Below are positions 43,205 to 52,960 of a stretch of 64,000 nt of DNA, one piece after another; the first letter of the stretch is position 1; each line of letters starts with the position of its first letter. This stretch comes from Diplonema papillatum. Lineage: Eukaryota; Euglenozoa; Diplonemea; Diplonemida; Diplonemidae. The stretch covers positions 62,001 through 126,000 of the forward strand of contig JAPJBO010000171.1 of assembly GCA_030068145.1 (NCBI GenBank), in the 5' to 3' direction. The translations under genes and the position numbers were made by a program. The notes under the pieces were generated by a model. The model did no database searches and was not told where the DNA came from. It was given only the letters and a program-made list of their open reading frames with translations.

Positions 43205-43420
43205 CCGAACGAGAAGTCAAAATATTATGGGTTCAGGGGGGGAGTACACTCGCAAGGCTGCAACTTAAAGGAATTGGCGGAATGACACCACCAGGCGTGG
43301 AGTATGCGGCCTAATTTGACTCAACACGGGGAATCTTACTAGGTCAGGACGATCTCAAGGATTGACAGGTTGTTGAATCGTATATGATCCCGGTGCGCAA
43401 GCGATTCTTGCTCTTCCCAC
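43205..43420 (+). rRNA. SSU (18S) rRNA fragment, copy 1
   Basis: GGGTTCAGGGGGGAGTAC, CGCAAGGCTGCAACTTAAAG, GCGTGGAGTATGCGGCC and TTTGACTCAACACGGGG identify the 3' major-domain region of eukaryotic SSU rRNA. The invariant GAATTGACGG reads GAATTGGCGG, so it is probably nonfunctional. It follows an LSU fragment, the wrong order for an rDNA unit. Confidence 0.92.
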
Positions 43421-43590
43421 CAGCCGCGTTGACGGTCGCTCGCAGCGCGGCGCTCACACTGACGCGTTGCTCGTCTGCAGGCTAGTGCTGCACGTGAACG
43501 CCGATCGGACCCCCTCGAACACCTCTTCCATCAGAACCCGCGATCGGGAGAAGCAAGCGACAACCTCGAGTCGTTCCGCCCCTCCCGATA
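43419..43590 (-). pseudogene. inverted TMEM18-like 5' fragment
   Basis: Reverse complement of the start of the TMEM18-like gene, including the upstream CGGAACGACTCGAGG box. It pairs almost perfectly with 43729-43911, making a long palindrome around an SSU fragment. Confidence 0.9.
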
Positions 43591-43600
43591 TCTCTCCCTT

Positions 43601-43726
43601 GGGCGTGGAGTATGCGGCCTAATTTGACTCAACACGGGGAATCTTACTAGGTCAGGACGATCTCAAGGATAGACAGGTTGTTGAATCGTATATGATCCCG
43701 GTGCGCAAGCGATTCTTGCTCTTCCC
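43601..43726 (+). rRNA. SSU rRNA fragment, copy 2 (duplicate of 43293-43418)
   Basis: GGCGTGGAGTATGCGGCC through GCGATTCTTGCTCTTCCC repeats copy 1 with a single obvious change (AAGGATTGACAGG to AAGGATAGACAGG). It forms the spacer of the TMEM18 inverted repeat. Confidence 0.9.
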
Positions 43727-43935
43727 CTTATCGGGAGGGGCGGAACGACTCGAGGTTGTCGCTTGCTTCTCCCGATCGCGGGTTCTGATGGAAGAGGTGT
43801 TCGAGGGGGTCCGATCGGCGTTCACGTGCAGCACTAGCCTGCAGACGAGCAACGCGTCAGTGTGAGCGCCGCGCTGCGAGCGACCGTCAACGCGGCTGGT
43901 CGGAGCAGTGGCTGCTGTACGTTTTCGCGCCCGGA
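43727..43935 (+). pseudogene. truncated TMEM18-like copy 1
   Basis: Starts like the intact gene at 43788 (MEEVFEGV) but a base is missing in the NAV codons, giving an early stop. Similarity ends after the GTACGTTTTCGCG block, where unrelated flank begins. Confidence 0.88.
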
Positions 43936-44040
43936 TTCTCAAGCGAACGCTCACTCTAACACAACTCATAAGCAGCGATTCCTAACAACCTAAACCTCCG
44001 AATATCGCCGGAAACGCAAAACGTATAAACAGTACGTCAA

Positions 44041-44310
44041 GAAGGGGCTGTGCAGAGGTTGTCGCTTGCCTCTCCGGATTGCGGGCTCTGATGGAAGAGG
44101 TGTTCGAGGGCGTCCGATCGGCGTTCACGTACAACACCAGCCTGCAGACGAGCAACGCGGTCAGCGTGAGCGCCGCGCTGCGGGCGACCGCAAACGCGGT
44201 GGACTGGTCGGAGCAGTTAGCTGCTGTACGTTCTCGTTCACCTTGAAACCCCAGATCCTCAAGCGAACGTTCACTCTAAACCAACTTATGAGCAGCGATT
44301 CTTAGCAACC
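44041..44310 (+). pseudogene. truncated TMEM18-like copy 2
   Basis: Start at 44091, open for 51 codons through VDWSEQ, then an extra base shifts the frame to a stop at 44246. The downstream flank with CCTCAAGCGAACGTTCACTC is shared with copies 1 and 3. Confidence 0.88.
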
Positions 44311-44329
44311 TGAACTTCTGAAAGCCTAT

Positions 44330-44725
44330 CAAAAGCCGTCACAGGCAACTGACTGAGCGAATATCGCCGGAAACGCAAAACGTGTAAACAGTACGTCAAG
44401 ATCTACTGGGAGGGGAGTGGAACGGCTCAGGAACGGGCCGTGCAGAGGTTGTCGCTTGCCTCTCGGATCGCGGGCTCTGATGGAAGAGGTGTTCGAGGGC
44501 GTCCGATCGGCGTTCACGTACAACACCAGCCTGCAGACGAACAACGCGGTCAGCGTGAGCGCCGCGCTGCGGGCGACCGCAAACGCGGTGGACTGGTCGG
44601 AGCAGTTAGCTGCTGTACGTTCTCGTTCACCTTGAAACCCCAGATCCTCAAGCGAACGTTCACTCTAAACCAACTTATGAGCAGCGATTCTTAGCAACTT
44701 CTGAAAGCCTATCAAAAGAACGCCA
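44330..44725 (+). pseudogene. truncated TMEM18-like copy 3
   Basis: Start at 44480, nearly identical to copy 2 over gene and flank and likewise ending at the shifted stop (44635). Upstream sits the CAACTGACTGAGCGAATATC element. Confidence 0.88.
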
Positions 44726-44731
44726 TCACAG

Positions 44732-44772
44732 GCAACTGACTGAGCGAATATCGCCGGAAACGCAAAACGTAT
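44732..44772 (+). promoter_or_regulatory. shared upstream element J before the intact TMEM18-like gene
   Basis: GGCAACTGACTGAGCGAATA followed by TCGCCGGAAACGCAAAA lies about 100-135 bp before the start codon. The same element is 115-150 bp before the zinc-finger gene (48642-48678), with a diverged form at 54683-54715 before the coiled-coil gene. The promoter role is inferred from position. Confidence 0.5.
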
Positions 44773-44867
44773 AAACAGTACGTCAAGATCTACTGGGAGG
44801 GGAGTGGAACGGCTCAGGAAGGGGCCGTGCAGAGGTTGTCGCTTGCCTCTCCGGATCGCGGGCTCTG

Positions 44868-45353
44868 ATGGAAGAGGTGTTCGAGGGCGTCCGATCGGCG
44901 TTCACGTACAACACCAGCCTGCAGACGAGCAACGCGGTCAGCGTGAGCGCAGCGCTGCGGGCGACCGTGAACGCGGTGGACTGGTCGGAGCAGTGGCTGC
45001 TGTACGTTTTCGCGACGCACGCCGCGATCTGGCTGCTGCTCTTTTTCCTGCGCGGGCACCCTTGGGTCACCGCGACGGTGGCGGCCGTCCTAGTCCTGAC
45101 CATCCGGTCGTACACCCTCGTCAACGCCCTGGCCCAGCAGTACTGGAAGGACTTCGCTGGCCGGAACTACTTCGAGCACAGTGCGGTGCTCGTCCGCATC
45201 GTGTGGACGGTGCCGCTGCTGTTCACCGCGTTCGTCATCCTCGTTTACTCGCTCGTCGAGACGACGATGGTCGCCCGGGGCCAGAGCTCGCACAAAGTGG
45301 CGGCTCAGCAGAAGCCCCCTCGACAAATAGGACCAGTCCCGGCCAGTCACTGA
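44868..45353 (+). CDS. TMEM18: TMEM18-like three-helix membrane protein, 161 aa (intact copy)
   Basis: Matches the TMEM18 family in order: VDWSEQWL ahead of the first helix (about 44-62), a second helix (67-85), the N-A...QQYWKDFAGRNYFE segment (87-103) and a third helix (106-128) beginning VLVRIVWTVPLL. A basic/Gln/Pro tail follows. Human TMEM18 has the same W(S/T)E-WL, NW/YWxxF...YFD and PLL features at similar spacing and is about 140 residues. In animals TMEM18 is a nuclear-membrane protein; its role in protists is unknown. It is the only copy in a seven-member local array without a frame break. Element J lies upstream and a short (CA)11 tract directly follows the stop. The Met at 44804 is also in frame, but MEEVF matches all copies best as start. 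Confidence 0.88.
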   Translation: MEEVFEGVRSAFTYNTSLQTSNAVSVSAALRATVNAVDWSEQWLLYVFATHAAIWLLLFFLRGHPWVTATVAAVLVLTIRSYTLVNALAQQYWKDFAGRNYFEHSAVLVRIVWTVPLLFTAFVILVYSLVETTMVARGQSSHKVAAQQKPPRQIGPVPASH

Positions 45354-45545
45354 CGTTGACCACACACACACACACACACACACGCCGGAACGTAAAGTGT
45401 GGGCTATACTCCGTCTCAGGTGTTACCCATCATTGAGTTTCACACACATTGCCCAGTTGGCGCGTTAGTTGTCTGACCGTCTCACCTGCCAGATTCGACG
45501 CAGCCGGATCCAGCTGTTCCCACTCTTGGCCTTTGCAGACGAGCA
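45354..45545 (+). repeat. array spacer: (CA)n, repeat V and a CTCACCTGCCAG block
   Basis: (CA)11, CATACTCCG(T)CTCAGGTG and GCGCGTTAGTTGTCTGACCG follow the intact gene. The same order is found at 45950-46130 behind the next copy, so gene and spacer were duplicated together. Confidence 0.85.
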
Positions 45546-45942
45546 ACGGTCAGTGTGAGCGCAGCGACCGTGAACGCGGTGGACTGGTCGGAGCAGTGGC
45601 TGCTGTACTTTTTTGCGACGCACGCCATCTGGCTGCTGCTCTTTTTCCTTGGGTCACCGCGACGGCGTCGGCCGTCCTAGTCCTGACCATCCGGTCGTAC
45701 ACCCTCGTCAACGCCCTGGCCCAGCAGTACTGGAAGGCGACTTCGCTGGCCGGAACTCCTTCGAGCACAATGCGGTGCTCGTCCGCATCGTGTGGACGGT
45801 GCCGCTGCTGTTCACCGCGTTCGTCATCCGCGTTTACTCGCTCGTCGAGACGACGATGGTCGCCCGGGGCCAGAGCTCGCACAAAGTGGCGGCTCAGCAG
45901 AAGCCCCCTCGACAAATAGGACCAGTCCCGGCCAGTCACTGA
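45538..45942 (+). pseudogene. TMEM18-like copy 5, frame-broken
   Basis: Lacks the N-terminal ~20 codons and has a 13-base deletion after the CTTTTTCCT of helix 1 plus a two-base insertion in the TGGAAGG codons. The C-terminal half is otherwise nearly identical to the intact gene up to the same stop (45940-45942), followed again by a CA tract. Confidence 0.9.
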
Positions 45943-46125
45943 CGTTGACCACACACACACACACAAGCCGGAACGTAGGTGGCTGGAAACCTGGGCCATA
46001 CTCCGCGTCAGGTGTGACCCATCATCGAATTCCACACGCATTGCCCGGTGGGCGCGTTAGTTGTCTGACCGTCTCACCTGCCAGCTCCGTCGCAGCCGGA
46101 TCTAGCTGCCTCCCACTCTCGGCCT

Positions 46126-46320
46126 TGTAAGCGTGAGCGCCGCGCTGCGGGCGACCGTGAACGCGGTGGACTGGTTGGAGCAGTGGCTGGTGTACGTTTT
46201 CGCGACGCACGCCATCTGGTTGTTGCTCTCCTGCGCAGGTACCGTCGTCCTTGTCCTGACCATCCGGTCGTACCACCCTCGTCAACGCTGTGGCCCAGCA
46301 GTACTAGAAGGACTTCGCTC
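46126..46320 (+). pseudogene. TMEM18-like copy 6, 3'-truncated
   Basis: Covers SAALRATVNAVDW to the QQY codons with a deletion in the helix 1-2 loop, an extra C in the RSY codons and a stop in place of the Trp codon; then similarity ends. Confidence 0.88.
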
Positions 46321-46499
46321 GTCCTCAGCTGCTCTTGGAAGTCCCAGCAGTGCAGCCGGCAATTCAATGTAGTTCCAGGGAATAAGGCTGCACCGGTTGA
46401 GCCGCGTCTGTTCGCGCCGCAGCCAGCCGGGGTCACCCGAAGCTGTTGACCTCTCAACAGAGGGCTCGCCGCGCCCGGCCCACCGGCTTGTGCCTACCT

Positions 46500-46650
46500 G
46501 CTCTTGTTGTCGCTTTGCTTATCTAATGATGGGAGAATCACGGCCCACCACGGTCTATCAGGTCTATCCCTAGTCCCTAGAGCTTCATCGAATTGCCAGG
46601 TGCTGTATTCTTCGGTCCATCACCGTCTATCAAGAGGGGATGGACCGGCT
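46500..46650 (+). repeat. repeat N
   Basis: CCACCACGGTCTATCAGGTC, GGTGCTGTATTCTTCGGTC and CAAGAGGGGATGGACCGGCTC are shared with 54500-54582, upstream of the coiled-coil gene. Just downstream, GAAGGCAAGCTCAGCGG also recurs at 52285-52310. Confidence 0.8.
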
Positions 46651-47711
46651 CAACTACGTACTACGTATTCACGCAGGTGCCCGAAGGCAAGCTCAGCGGA
46701 AGCAGAAATCTTGTCGTTCGTCACCGTCGGCTCGCACGCGCCACGATCTTGAGCGCGATCCTCTTTGGATCCCCGCCAGCAATGAGCACACGCGGCTTCA
46801 TACAAATAACTTTGTTCCGATGAGTCGAAAATCCCATGGAACATGCCCGAAACGCCATCCATTTGGCTTGAAGTGTTTTGTCCCTATCTAAGCCACGGTG
46901 ACACGTCGGTGTCTTTCGTGTATACCGGTAAGATCGCCCCCAACACTAGCCCGTCGGCATTGCGTCGGCAATGGCAATGCCGTTGTAGTCACACCGCCTT
47001 CGTAGTCCTGCATTTTATTTCTTAATTGTACATCTGTACTGACGGGAACATTTCCGGAACAACGGTTGCACATGAAAGAGAAAACGAAGCCAACGAAAAA
47101 AGTGCTAATACAGGAAAACCCCCCCCAGAGAGGTTTATACCCTGTACACGCGAAGAACAAATGAGACAAGACGGCGTTTTGCGCGGAGGCGGAGCTTGTA
47201 CCAAACTGCGCAGAAGCCCCCTCACCCGATGCAGATTATCGCCACAGATTCTATTGCATTCTAATCCAAGCCCCCACTGACCATTGCGCCGGAGCCGGCG
47301 ATTGCGGGTCGAGCTTGTTCTCAACGCACGGACAGTCTGCTTTTCGTATTAGACGCTCGTCTTCGAAGATTTGCTTTTTACGGGCGGCGGACATGCTACA
47401 TTATGTCCATATACGTCGAAAAACTAATTCGCTTTTCGTCTGCGCCACCAGGCGGAGCCACGTCGAATATGATCAATGGTGGCTGCCGTGCATAGATGTG
47501 TCACGAAACCGTTCCAAAGAGCCCAGTTTCCGCTTTTCTGAGGTCTTGGAACCCTTGAGTTTGGCCCAGACCTTCTTCAGAAACAAACAAAGGCCTTGTG
47601 CAGCCTGGAATGGGCCCTCCGTTGTGCCCATCCGTCGGTGAGGGGTTACCGTGGCTCGCGACTAACAACATGCTGCAATACAGGAGGCCTTCCCTCCTCC
47701 TCGCACGACCG

Positions 47712-48010
47712 CTCACGCGTGCCGCCACGGTCTGGCTGCTGTTCTTCCTTGGGTTGCCATGGCGATATGAGCAAACAGCAAATCCGTGGTTCTGTAAAAG
47801 GAAAAGGCCACCGGATACTGCCCTGGTTGGGGGGGTTGTTTTCTCTTTTCGAGTCTCCGGCTGACCGTTGAGACTAAGCGTCCAATGGCTGGGTTGGCTG
47901 TGGCCTTCCCGGCCGACCTGCGACTTCACGAGCACAATCCCTTTGCGTCACGCTTTTCGTCGTCTTCGTGCACTCCGCGAGGCGGCGAGGGTTGTGCGGA
48001 GTCTGGGCTC
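47712..48010 (+). pseudogene. possible highly decayed TMEM18-like relic
   Basis: GTCTGGCTGCTGTTCTTCCTT resembles the helix-1 codons of the intact gene (ATCTGGCTGCTGCTCTTTTTC), and weaker CACGAGCAC and TTCGTCGTCTTCGTG matches follow in order. The similarity is short and the call is tentative. Confidence 0.3.
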
Positions 48011-48324
48011 GAACGAAACGATGCCCCCTGGCCACACACCAGGACTGTGCCATCACCGACTTAAACTTACACTGCTCAGCGCGCTCGTTCTGAACTGTCG
48101 TACTACTCCTGCTTCCTGAACGCGGCAGCTGCTTTTACGTGTTCACGCGCCCGTTCGTCGTGTGCAAACGTCTTCGTTCCTCTCTTCGCGCGCGCTGTGC
48201 GTACACCAACCCGCTGAACGCCGACCTGCCTTAAGCAGGGGAGCGAGATGAACTGCGAGGCTGGAAGTGTGCTTCAAAGGCCACGGGAGTTCCTTTCGTA
48301 CCTAATGCAAACACCCTGTGGCTG

Positions 48325-48380
48325 GCGTCCGCCCTGGGTGAAGGGCGGCCGTGGGTTCTGCTCGGAATGCGACATTGCAA
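48325..48380 (+). pseudogene. zinc-finger gene fragment
   Basis: CGCCCTGGGTGAAGGGCGGC followed by GTGGGTTCTGCTCGGAATGC matches codons 91-105 of the zinc-finger gene at 49059-49108. Similarity stops on both sides, so it is a small duplicated relic about 460 bp upstream of the intact gene. Confidence 0.75.
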
Positions 48381-48641
48381 CATTCAAGGAGGCTCCGAGC
48401 TACCCAGCAAAAAGACAATGAAGGAGGTCAAGCAACGCATAGCGTAGGGAGGGAAGTCGCAAGTTTGCAAGACCGAGAAAATCGTCGGACCTTCATTCAG
48501 GTCAGGAGTCCTGGCGCTGCCTACTATGTAGCCTTCACTGTATCGGGCAATTCGGAAGATCGGAAGATTGTTGGTACTGGAAAAGCAAAAAAACCAAAAA
48601 TGTATGCAAACTAATCCAAACAACTCAATGAACGCTGCCAC

Positions 48642-48678
48642 AGGCAACTGACTGAGCGAATATCGCCGGAAACACAAA
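48642..48678 (+). promoter_or_regulatory. shared upstream element J before the zinc-finger gene
   Basis: AGGCAACTGACTGAGCGAAT and ATCGCCGGAAACACAAAA, nearly identical to 44732-44772, end about 113 bp before the start codon. Confidence 0.5.
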
Positions 48679-48790
48679 AAAATCCGAACTTCAACTCGTC
48701 AGGAAAGAGGAGGAGGGGAGGGGAGGGGATAAACGGCGGGATACCTGCGGGCGCGAACATTGCGCGCGAAAGGCTGCGCGCCTCGGGGGC

Positions 48791-50398
48791 ATGGAGCAGT
48801 TCCCCGTGGGCTCTGTCGTCGAGGTGCACGGGCTGACGCTGAAGCAGTTCCACGGCCTGAACAAGACGTCCGGCGAGGTGCTAGGCGTCGATGAAAGCCA
48901 CGCCGACCGAGTCGTGGTGGCCCTGCCCTCCGGCCCCACGCCGCTGCTGCCGCGGAACCTGCGCATCGCGCGTGAGCAGCGGTGCCGGAAGGGCCACCGC
49001 ATGCGCGTGACGCACTTCTCGGGAGGCGAATACGCCTCCGGATGGGCCTGCGACGCCTGCTACGCCCTGGGGGAAGGCGGCCGGTGGTTTTGCTCGGAAT
49101 GCGACTTCGACCGCTGCTTCAAGTGCACGCCGCCGCCCGAGGAACCTGTTCCGAGCCCTTCGCCGAAGATCGCGCTGGGCACCGGCATCGCGCGGAAGGC
49201 GGCAGTCTCCGAGAACGGCGCCGATCACTCACCGCAGTCCGCGCGGTCCGCCCCGGCGCGCCCGGGCCGGATCGCGGGGTTCGCCGCGCCGCACGCGCCT
49301 GCCGACGAGGCGGACCTCGCTGCGCAGAACCGCGAGCTCAAGCGGCTCCTCGTGAAGGCCCGCGACAAACTCGACCTGGTGACCAACTCTCCCCGGAAGC
49401 CGAACCCATGGGAGCCGCCGCCCACAGAGTTCCACGACCGCCCCGCAACCAGCCCCCGAACAGTCGTCTTCAGCAGCGCGGAGACCGTCCGGAACCTGCG
49501 ATCCACCACGCCGGAGCCCCGGCCCCAACGGGCGGGCCCGGCGCCCGAGGCCACCAACGCCCTCACGCGCGCGCAGCAGGCCGTCCGGCGCCTCGAGCGG
49601 GAGATTGAGGCGAAGAACGACGCGATCCAAAAACTGACCGCCGAAAACGACGAGCTCAAGCAAGCCGCCGCGGCCCGCGAGGCAGAAGCGCTGGAGGCGA
49701 AGAAGCTCGCAGCCGGGAAGCGCGAGCCTTTTTACGTCGCAGACGACCCCAGTGTGCGTGGTACCGCGGCGGGCGTGACGACTGCCATCGAAGGGGCCGT
49801 GACCCGGGGGGGGCCCGAAGGGTTCGTGCGGAAGTCCGACCGGTCGCTCGAGAAGTGCGTGTCGACTGCGGCGCGGACGGTGTCGCAGCTGGTGGCGAGG
49901 GTGCGCGAGCTGCAGGAGGACGGCCTCGTGGCCGAGCTGCTGCGGCGGGCGCAGAACCAGACTGGCAGCCGGCTGTACGCGTCGAGGATCGACCTCGTGC
50001 TCTCGGTCGCCCGGCAGGCGCTGCGCGACATCGAGCCCGCGCTGAAGCTCTCCCGCGCGAACTCGCTCCGAAACGGCTCGGCCGCCGAGGAGTCCAATCG
50101 CCCGCGGAGCGGCAGCGGTGGCAGCAGGCGTGGGAGGAGCGGCAGCCTCTCGTCACGTGACCGAGGAGGAGGAGGAGGAGCAGTGACGCCCCGCGGTGCG
50201 CCGCCGCCGCCGTCGGCGCCTCCGTCGAGCCGCGTCCGCAACCTGTCGCCGGCCAGTCAGTCGTCGAACGGCAACGGCTCCTACGGCATCCGGCCCCGCC
50301 AGCGGCAGCTCCGCAGGAACCACAGCGCGAGCAGCTCTGCCGGCAGCGACGGCATCGCGCCTGAGGTCCGCCCCCACACACTCCCATTTAGTAGTTAA
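48791..50398 (+). CDS. SH3-like plus ZZ/C1-type zinc-finger coiled-coil protein, 535 aa
   Basis: Residues 5-60 form a small SH3-like repeat (GSVVEVHGL...SGEVLGV...LLPRNLRI) seen in many protist proteins. Residues 65-112 are a zinc finger with Cys65, His69, Cys87, Cys90, Cys101, Cys104, Cys109 and Cys112 in the KGHRM...SGWACDAC...FCSECDFDRC arrangement of ZZ/C1-like fingers, which usually bind proteins or lipids. Two predicted coiled coils follow (about 174-198 and 256-312). A helical region lies near 340-430, then a Ser/Arg/Gly-rich tail with NLSP and RNHS sites for kinases. Probably a cytoplasmic scaffold; no catalytic motif. The start ATG sits in a GC-rich leader. The last two residues and stop (Ser-Ser-TAA) come from dispersed repeat P, so the natural C-terminus may have been longer. 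Confidence 0.85.
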   Translation: MEQFPVGSVVEVHGLTLKQFHGLNKTSGEVLGVDESHADRVVVALPSGPTPLLPRNLRIAREQRCRKGHRMRVTHFSGGEYASGWACDACYALGEGGRWFCSECDFDRCFKCTPPPEEPVPSPSPKIALGTGIARKAAVSENGADHSPQSARSAPARPGRIAGFAAPHAPADEADLAAQNRELKRLLVKARDKLDLVTNSPRKPNPWEPPPTEFHDRPATSPRTVVFSSAETVRNLRSTTPEPRPQRAGPAPEATNALTRAQQAVRRLEREIEAKNDAIQKLTAENDELKQAAAAREAEALEAKKLAAGKREPFYVADDPSVRGTAAGVTTAIEGAVTRGGPEGFVRKSDRSLEKCVSTAARTVSQLVARVRELQEDGLVAELLRRAQNQTGSRLYASRIDLVLSVARQALRDIEPALKLSRANSLRNGSAAEESNRPRSGSGGSRRGRSGSLSSRDRGGGGGAVTPRGAPPPPSAPPSSRVRNLSPASQSSNGNGSYGIRPRQRQLRRNHSASSSAGSDGIAPEVRPHTLPFSS

Positions 50399-50550
50399 TT
50401 CACAAAGGTCCAACCATTTATATAAGGTGCTTCACAGTGCATGCAGATCCGTGTGGTCCGTGTACTTAAAGGTTCCCAAGTGCTTAACGGCTTTATCACG
50501 TGGGTGGCCCTGAGAGTACTCCCTCAGGGTGACGCCACTGTTTTATCTTC
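50391..50550 (+). repeat. dispersed repeat P, copy supplying a stop codon
   Basis: AGTAGTTAATTCACAAA begins inside the zinc-finger reading frame and matches 4846-4985 through GTGACGCCACTGTTTTATCTT. Confidence 0.88.
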
Positions 50551-51044
50551 ATCAATTCTTCGCATTTCTTTCGGGGCAGCAGTCAGTTGTGAGACTGGCA
50601 GGTGAGCAGCGTCACCTCCCCTAGCGAGCTCTCGGATCAAGCTCAGCTGTTGTATGGATCGCCTACATACACTCAGCCGCGCGTGCCTTCATTGCGAAGG
50701 TTACTGCTGCGGCCTTCTGGGTAGCTGTGTCAGGTCAAGTAGCGAGATCTGAGGCCCTGTGATGGCTGAGTGCACACCTAAACAGGGCTGCATCCTCGTG
50801 TTGTAGCCGTGTTGTGTATAAGGCTTCGTGGGGGCCTGGTCAACCACCTCAACACTATAGGGCACAAACCTTTCTCGACAGTGATTGGACAGTCGGGATT
50901 GCCGGGGGCGGGTCTCCATGAAGAAGAGAATTGTAAAGCAAGACCTGCCCCCTGCGCCTGCTGCCTCCGGCTGATTCGGCAGACGACACATACTACTGCT
51001 ACTACTACTACTACTGCATTTCTTTCATACAACTGTAGTGGGGC

Positions 51045-51110
51045 GACCGGATACTCCCCGGAGAGATGGTCCCTGCACGCTAACTCGTCTCTCTCTCTCG
51101 CTCTCTCCCT
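51045..51110 (+). repeat. dispersed repeat Q, copy 2
   Basis: ACTCCCCGGAGAGATGGTCC followed by a TCTCTCTC run, as at 14588-14650. Confidence 0.75.
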
Positions 51111-51204
51111 CTACAACTTCTTCGAATAGGACTTGATATCAATCATGCATGAGAGGCAGTGTTCTAAAGTGTCTACATATCTTGACGTGTCTTTACTCTG
51201 ACGC

Positions 51205-51300
51205 TGCTGCCCTGTCTGCAGACACTCAGGTTCCGCGCCGAGAATCGTCGCGCCAACGTGTCCGTGGCTTCAGGGCCCGAAACACGGTGCAGATAGGGCA
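51205..51300 (+). repeat. dispersed repeat G, partial copy
   Basis: CTGTCTGCAGACACTCAGGT and GTGTCCGTGGCTTCAGGGCC correspond to the second half of G. Confidence 0.75.
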
Positions 51301-51449
51301 CGAAAAGCCAAGCTATTTTCTAGACTGTTCCTCCTTAGACCACGTCCAGGACTCAGGGATATTGAGAACTTAACACCCGAACAGGATGTCCGACTCCCAT
51401 CAAAGCCGCCGCTGAGCAAGAGAGAGGTGTGTATTTTTCTCATGGACAA

Positions 51450-51690
51450 ATTAGTCGTGTTCGGGCATTGCGTTGTCTAAGTACGTGTCGAGGCTATTTC
51501 TCTTCGCTGCCTCAGCAGTGTTGCTATTGGGCAATTTGCGTACCTGCTGCCATCCTTAGATGTGGTAGCCGTTTCTCAGGCTCCCTCTCCGGAATCGAAC
51601 CCTAATTCCCCGTTGCCCGTTACAGCCACGGTAGTCCACTACACTACCGTCAAAAGCTGATAGGGCAGAAGCTCTTGCGGGCTTGCACCG
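51450..51690 (-). rRNA. SSU (18S) rRNA 5'-domain fragment, antisense
   Basis: On the minus strand: CTGCCCTATCAGCTTTTGAC, GGTAGTGTAGTGGACTACCG, GGGTTCGATTCCGGAGAGGG, AGCCTGAGAAACGGCTACCA, GGCAGCAGGTACGCAAATTG and GAGGCAGCGAAGAGAAATA. These are the consecutive conserved blocks of the eukaryotic SSU 5' domain. It stands alone and opposite in orientation to the other SSU piece. Confidence 0.9.
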
Positions 51691-52734
51691 AAATTCGGAA
51701 ATCCGCTGTGTATAACAGTGGAAAACCCGCCGCGTTGACGTCAAGCATACGTAGCCTTGCGCCCATCACCAAACCGTGGTCACCTTTGGCGCTTGGGCCC
51801 CGAAGCCCCTGAGAGAGACACGGCTGCACTCCTCAGCGCGGTGCCGATGACTACTACGAGAACACATGCGGGTGGGACCCTGGGACTGCTAAGGCGTGAC
51901 TACCCGTCCCTGTCCCTCTCGCACCCTTTGCCTTGGGTTGATGTGTTCTCTGTCTCTCTCTCTCTCTCGGAAAAAGGTCGCGTTGGCATCTGAAAGCTAA
52001 AATTGGTGTAAGCCCTGCTTATTAGATTCACGCTTAAACGAAGTGCACAAGGTTCACTTGATCTCACCTACTTTCCGATACCCAAGTAGATGCTCTCTTC
52101 TAACTCTCTTTCAAGTTTGCTGAATTGAGTGAAGTCAATCCGAAACAGGTTCACGCCCTCTTTTCTGCATACGGGCCAGTCCGGACGCGATCGCTTACAC
52201 CTCCCAAGCCGCTGACGAAGCCCTTCCGAGTCTGATCCTGCAGCAGCAAGCCAAGATGTTTTCCTTCGCGCTACGACCTGCAGGAAGTGTCCGAAGGCAA
52301 GCTCAGCGGGAGCAGAAAATCTAGCGTAGAGCTTCTTAGGCACGGCCAAACCAAAGCATGACCTGACGATCTTTTGGAAGGAGACTTGATGCGCATCGAT
52401 AAAAGCGTAGTCGCGAATTGCCAAGGGAAAGATAGCACGAAACCACCGGTAAAATCTGTGTTGGCAAAGCCGGGGGTAAGACTTGCTCCTGTAGGCGTTG
52501 AACAGAAAATTCGTTTACGTTGCAGATTTAGACCGACGGTCTAAACGTGCAAACCGGGGCCAGCCCTGGAGGACAAAACGTTGTCGGCAACACGCAAAAA
52601 GAAACAGTGCCTATGACGGTGCGCCAGGCGCCGGGGACGCTGGAAGCCAGAGGCGTTCCACGTGATACAAGCCGCGGTTGCACACCTCAAGGAACTGAAC
52701 GAACACCCTGAGCGTTCAAAACCCCCAACACTGC

Positions 52735-52960
52735 TACGCGTATACGCAGTAGCACATGCGCTGATGCACAGGTGCGCTGATGCCGGTATCTAGGGATACA
52801 GCACACACCGTACCAGTACATGTACACCTTCATACGTAGTGCATGCGTGTAGCAGCACCGTGCGTATCCCTACTACCTAAGCCCGCAGGAGGAGCTAGGT
52901 ATTGGTACACACAGCGCGTGTGCACACTGCACAGTGCATGTAGCATGTAGCACCTCAGTA
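52735..52960. repeat. alternating purine-pyrimidine dyad-rich block
   Basis: Contains GCGTATACGC, GTACATGTAC, TACGTA, GTGCATGCGTG and repeated GTGCATGTAGC within 220 bp. Such sequence can form Z-DNA or cruciforms. No gene adjoins it. Confidence 0.5.

Noticed and set aside
51585-51600. Apparent tRNA B box (GGTTCGATTCC on the minus strand)
   Set aside because: It lies within a run of conserved SSU rRNA blocks (GGGTTCGATTCCGGAGAGGG), so it is 18S, not a tRNA.
52068-52424. 118-codon minus-strand frame sharing AELAFGH with a frame near 46700
   Set aside because: The shared stretch is a short dispersed repeat (GAAGGCAAGCTCAGCGG) and the rest has no recognisable similarity; kept only as a note.
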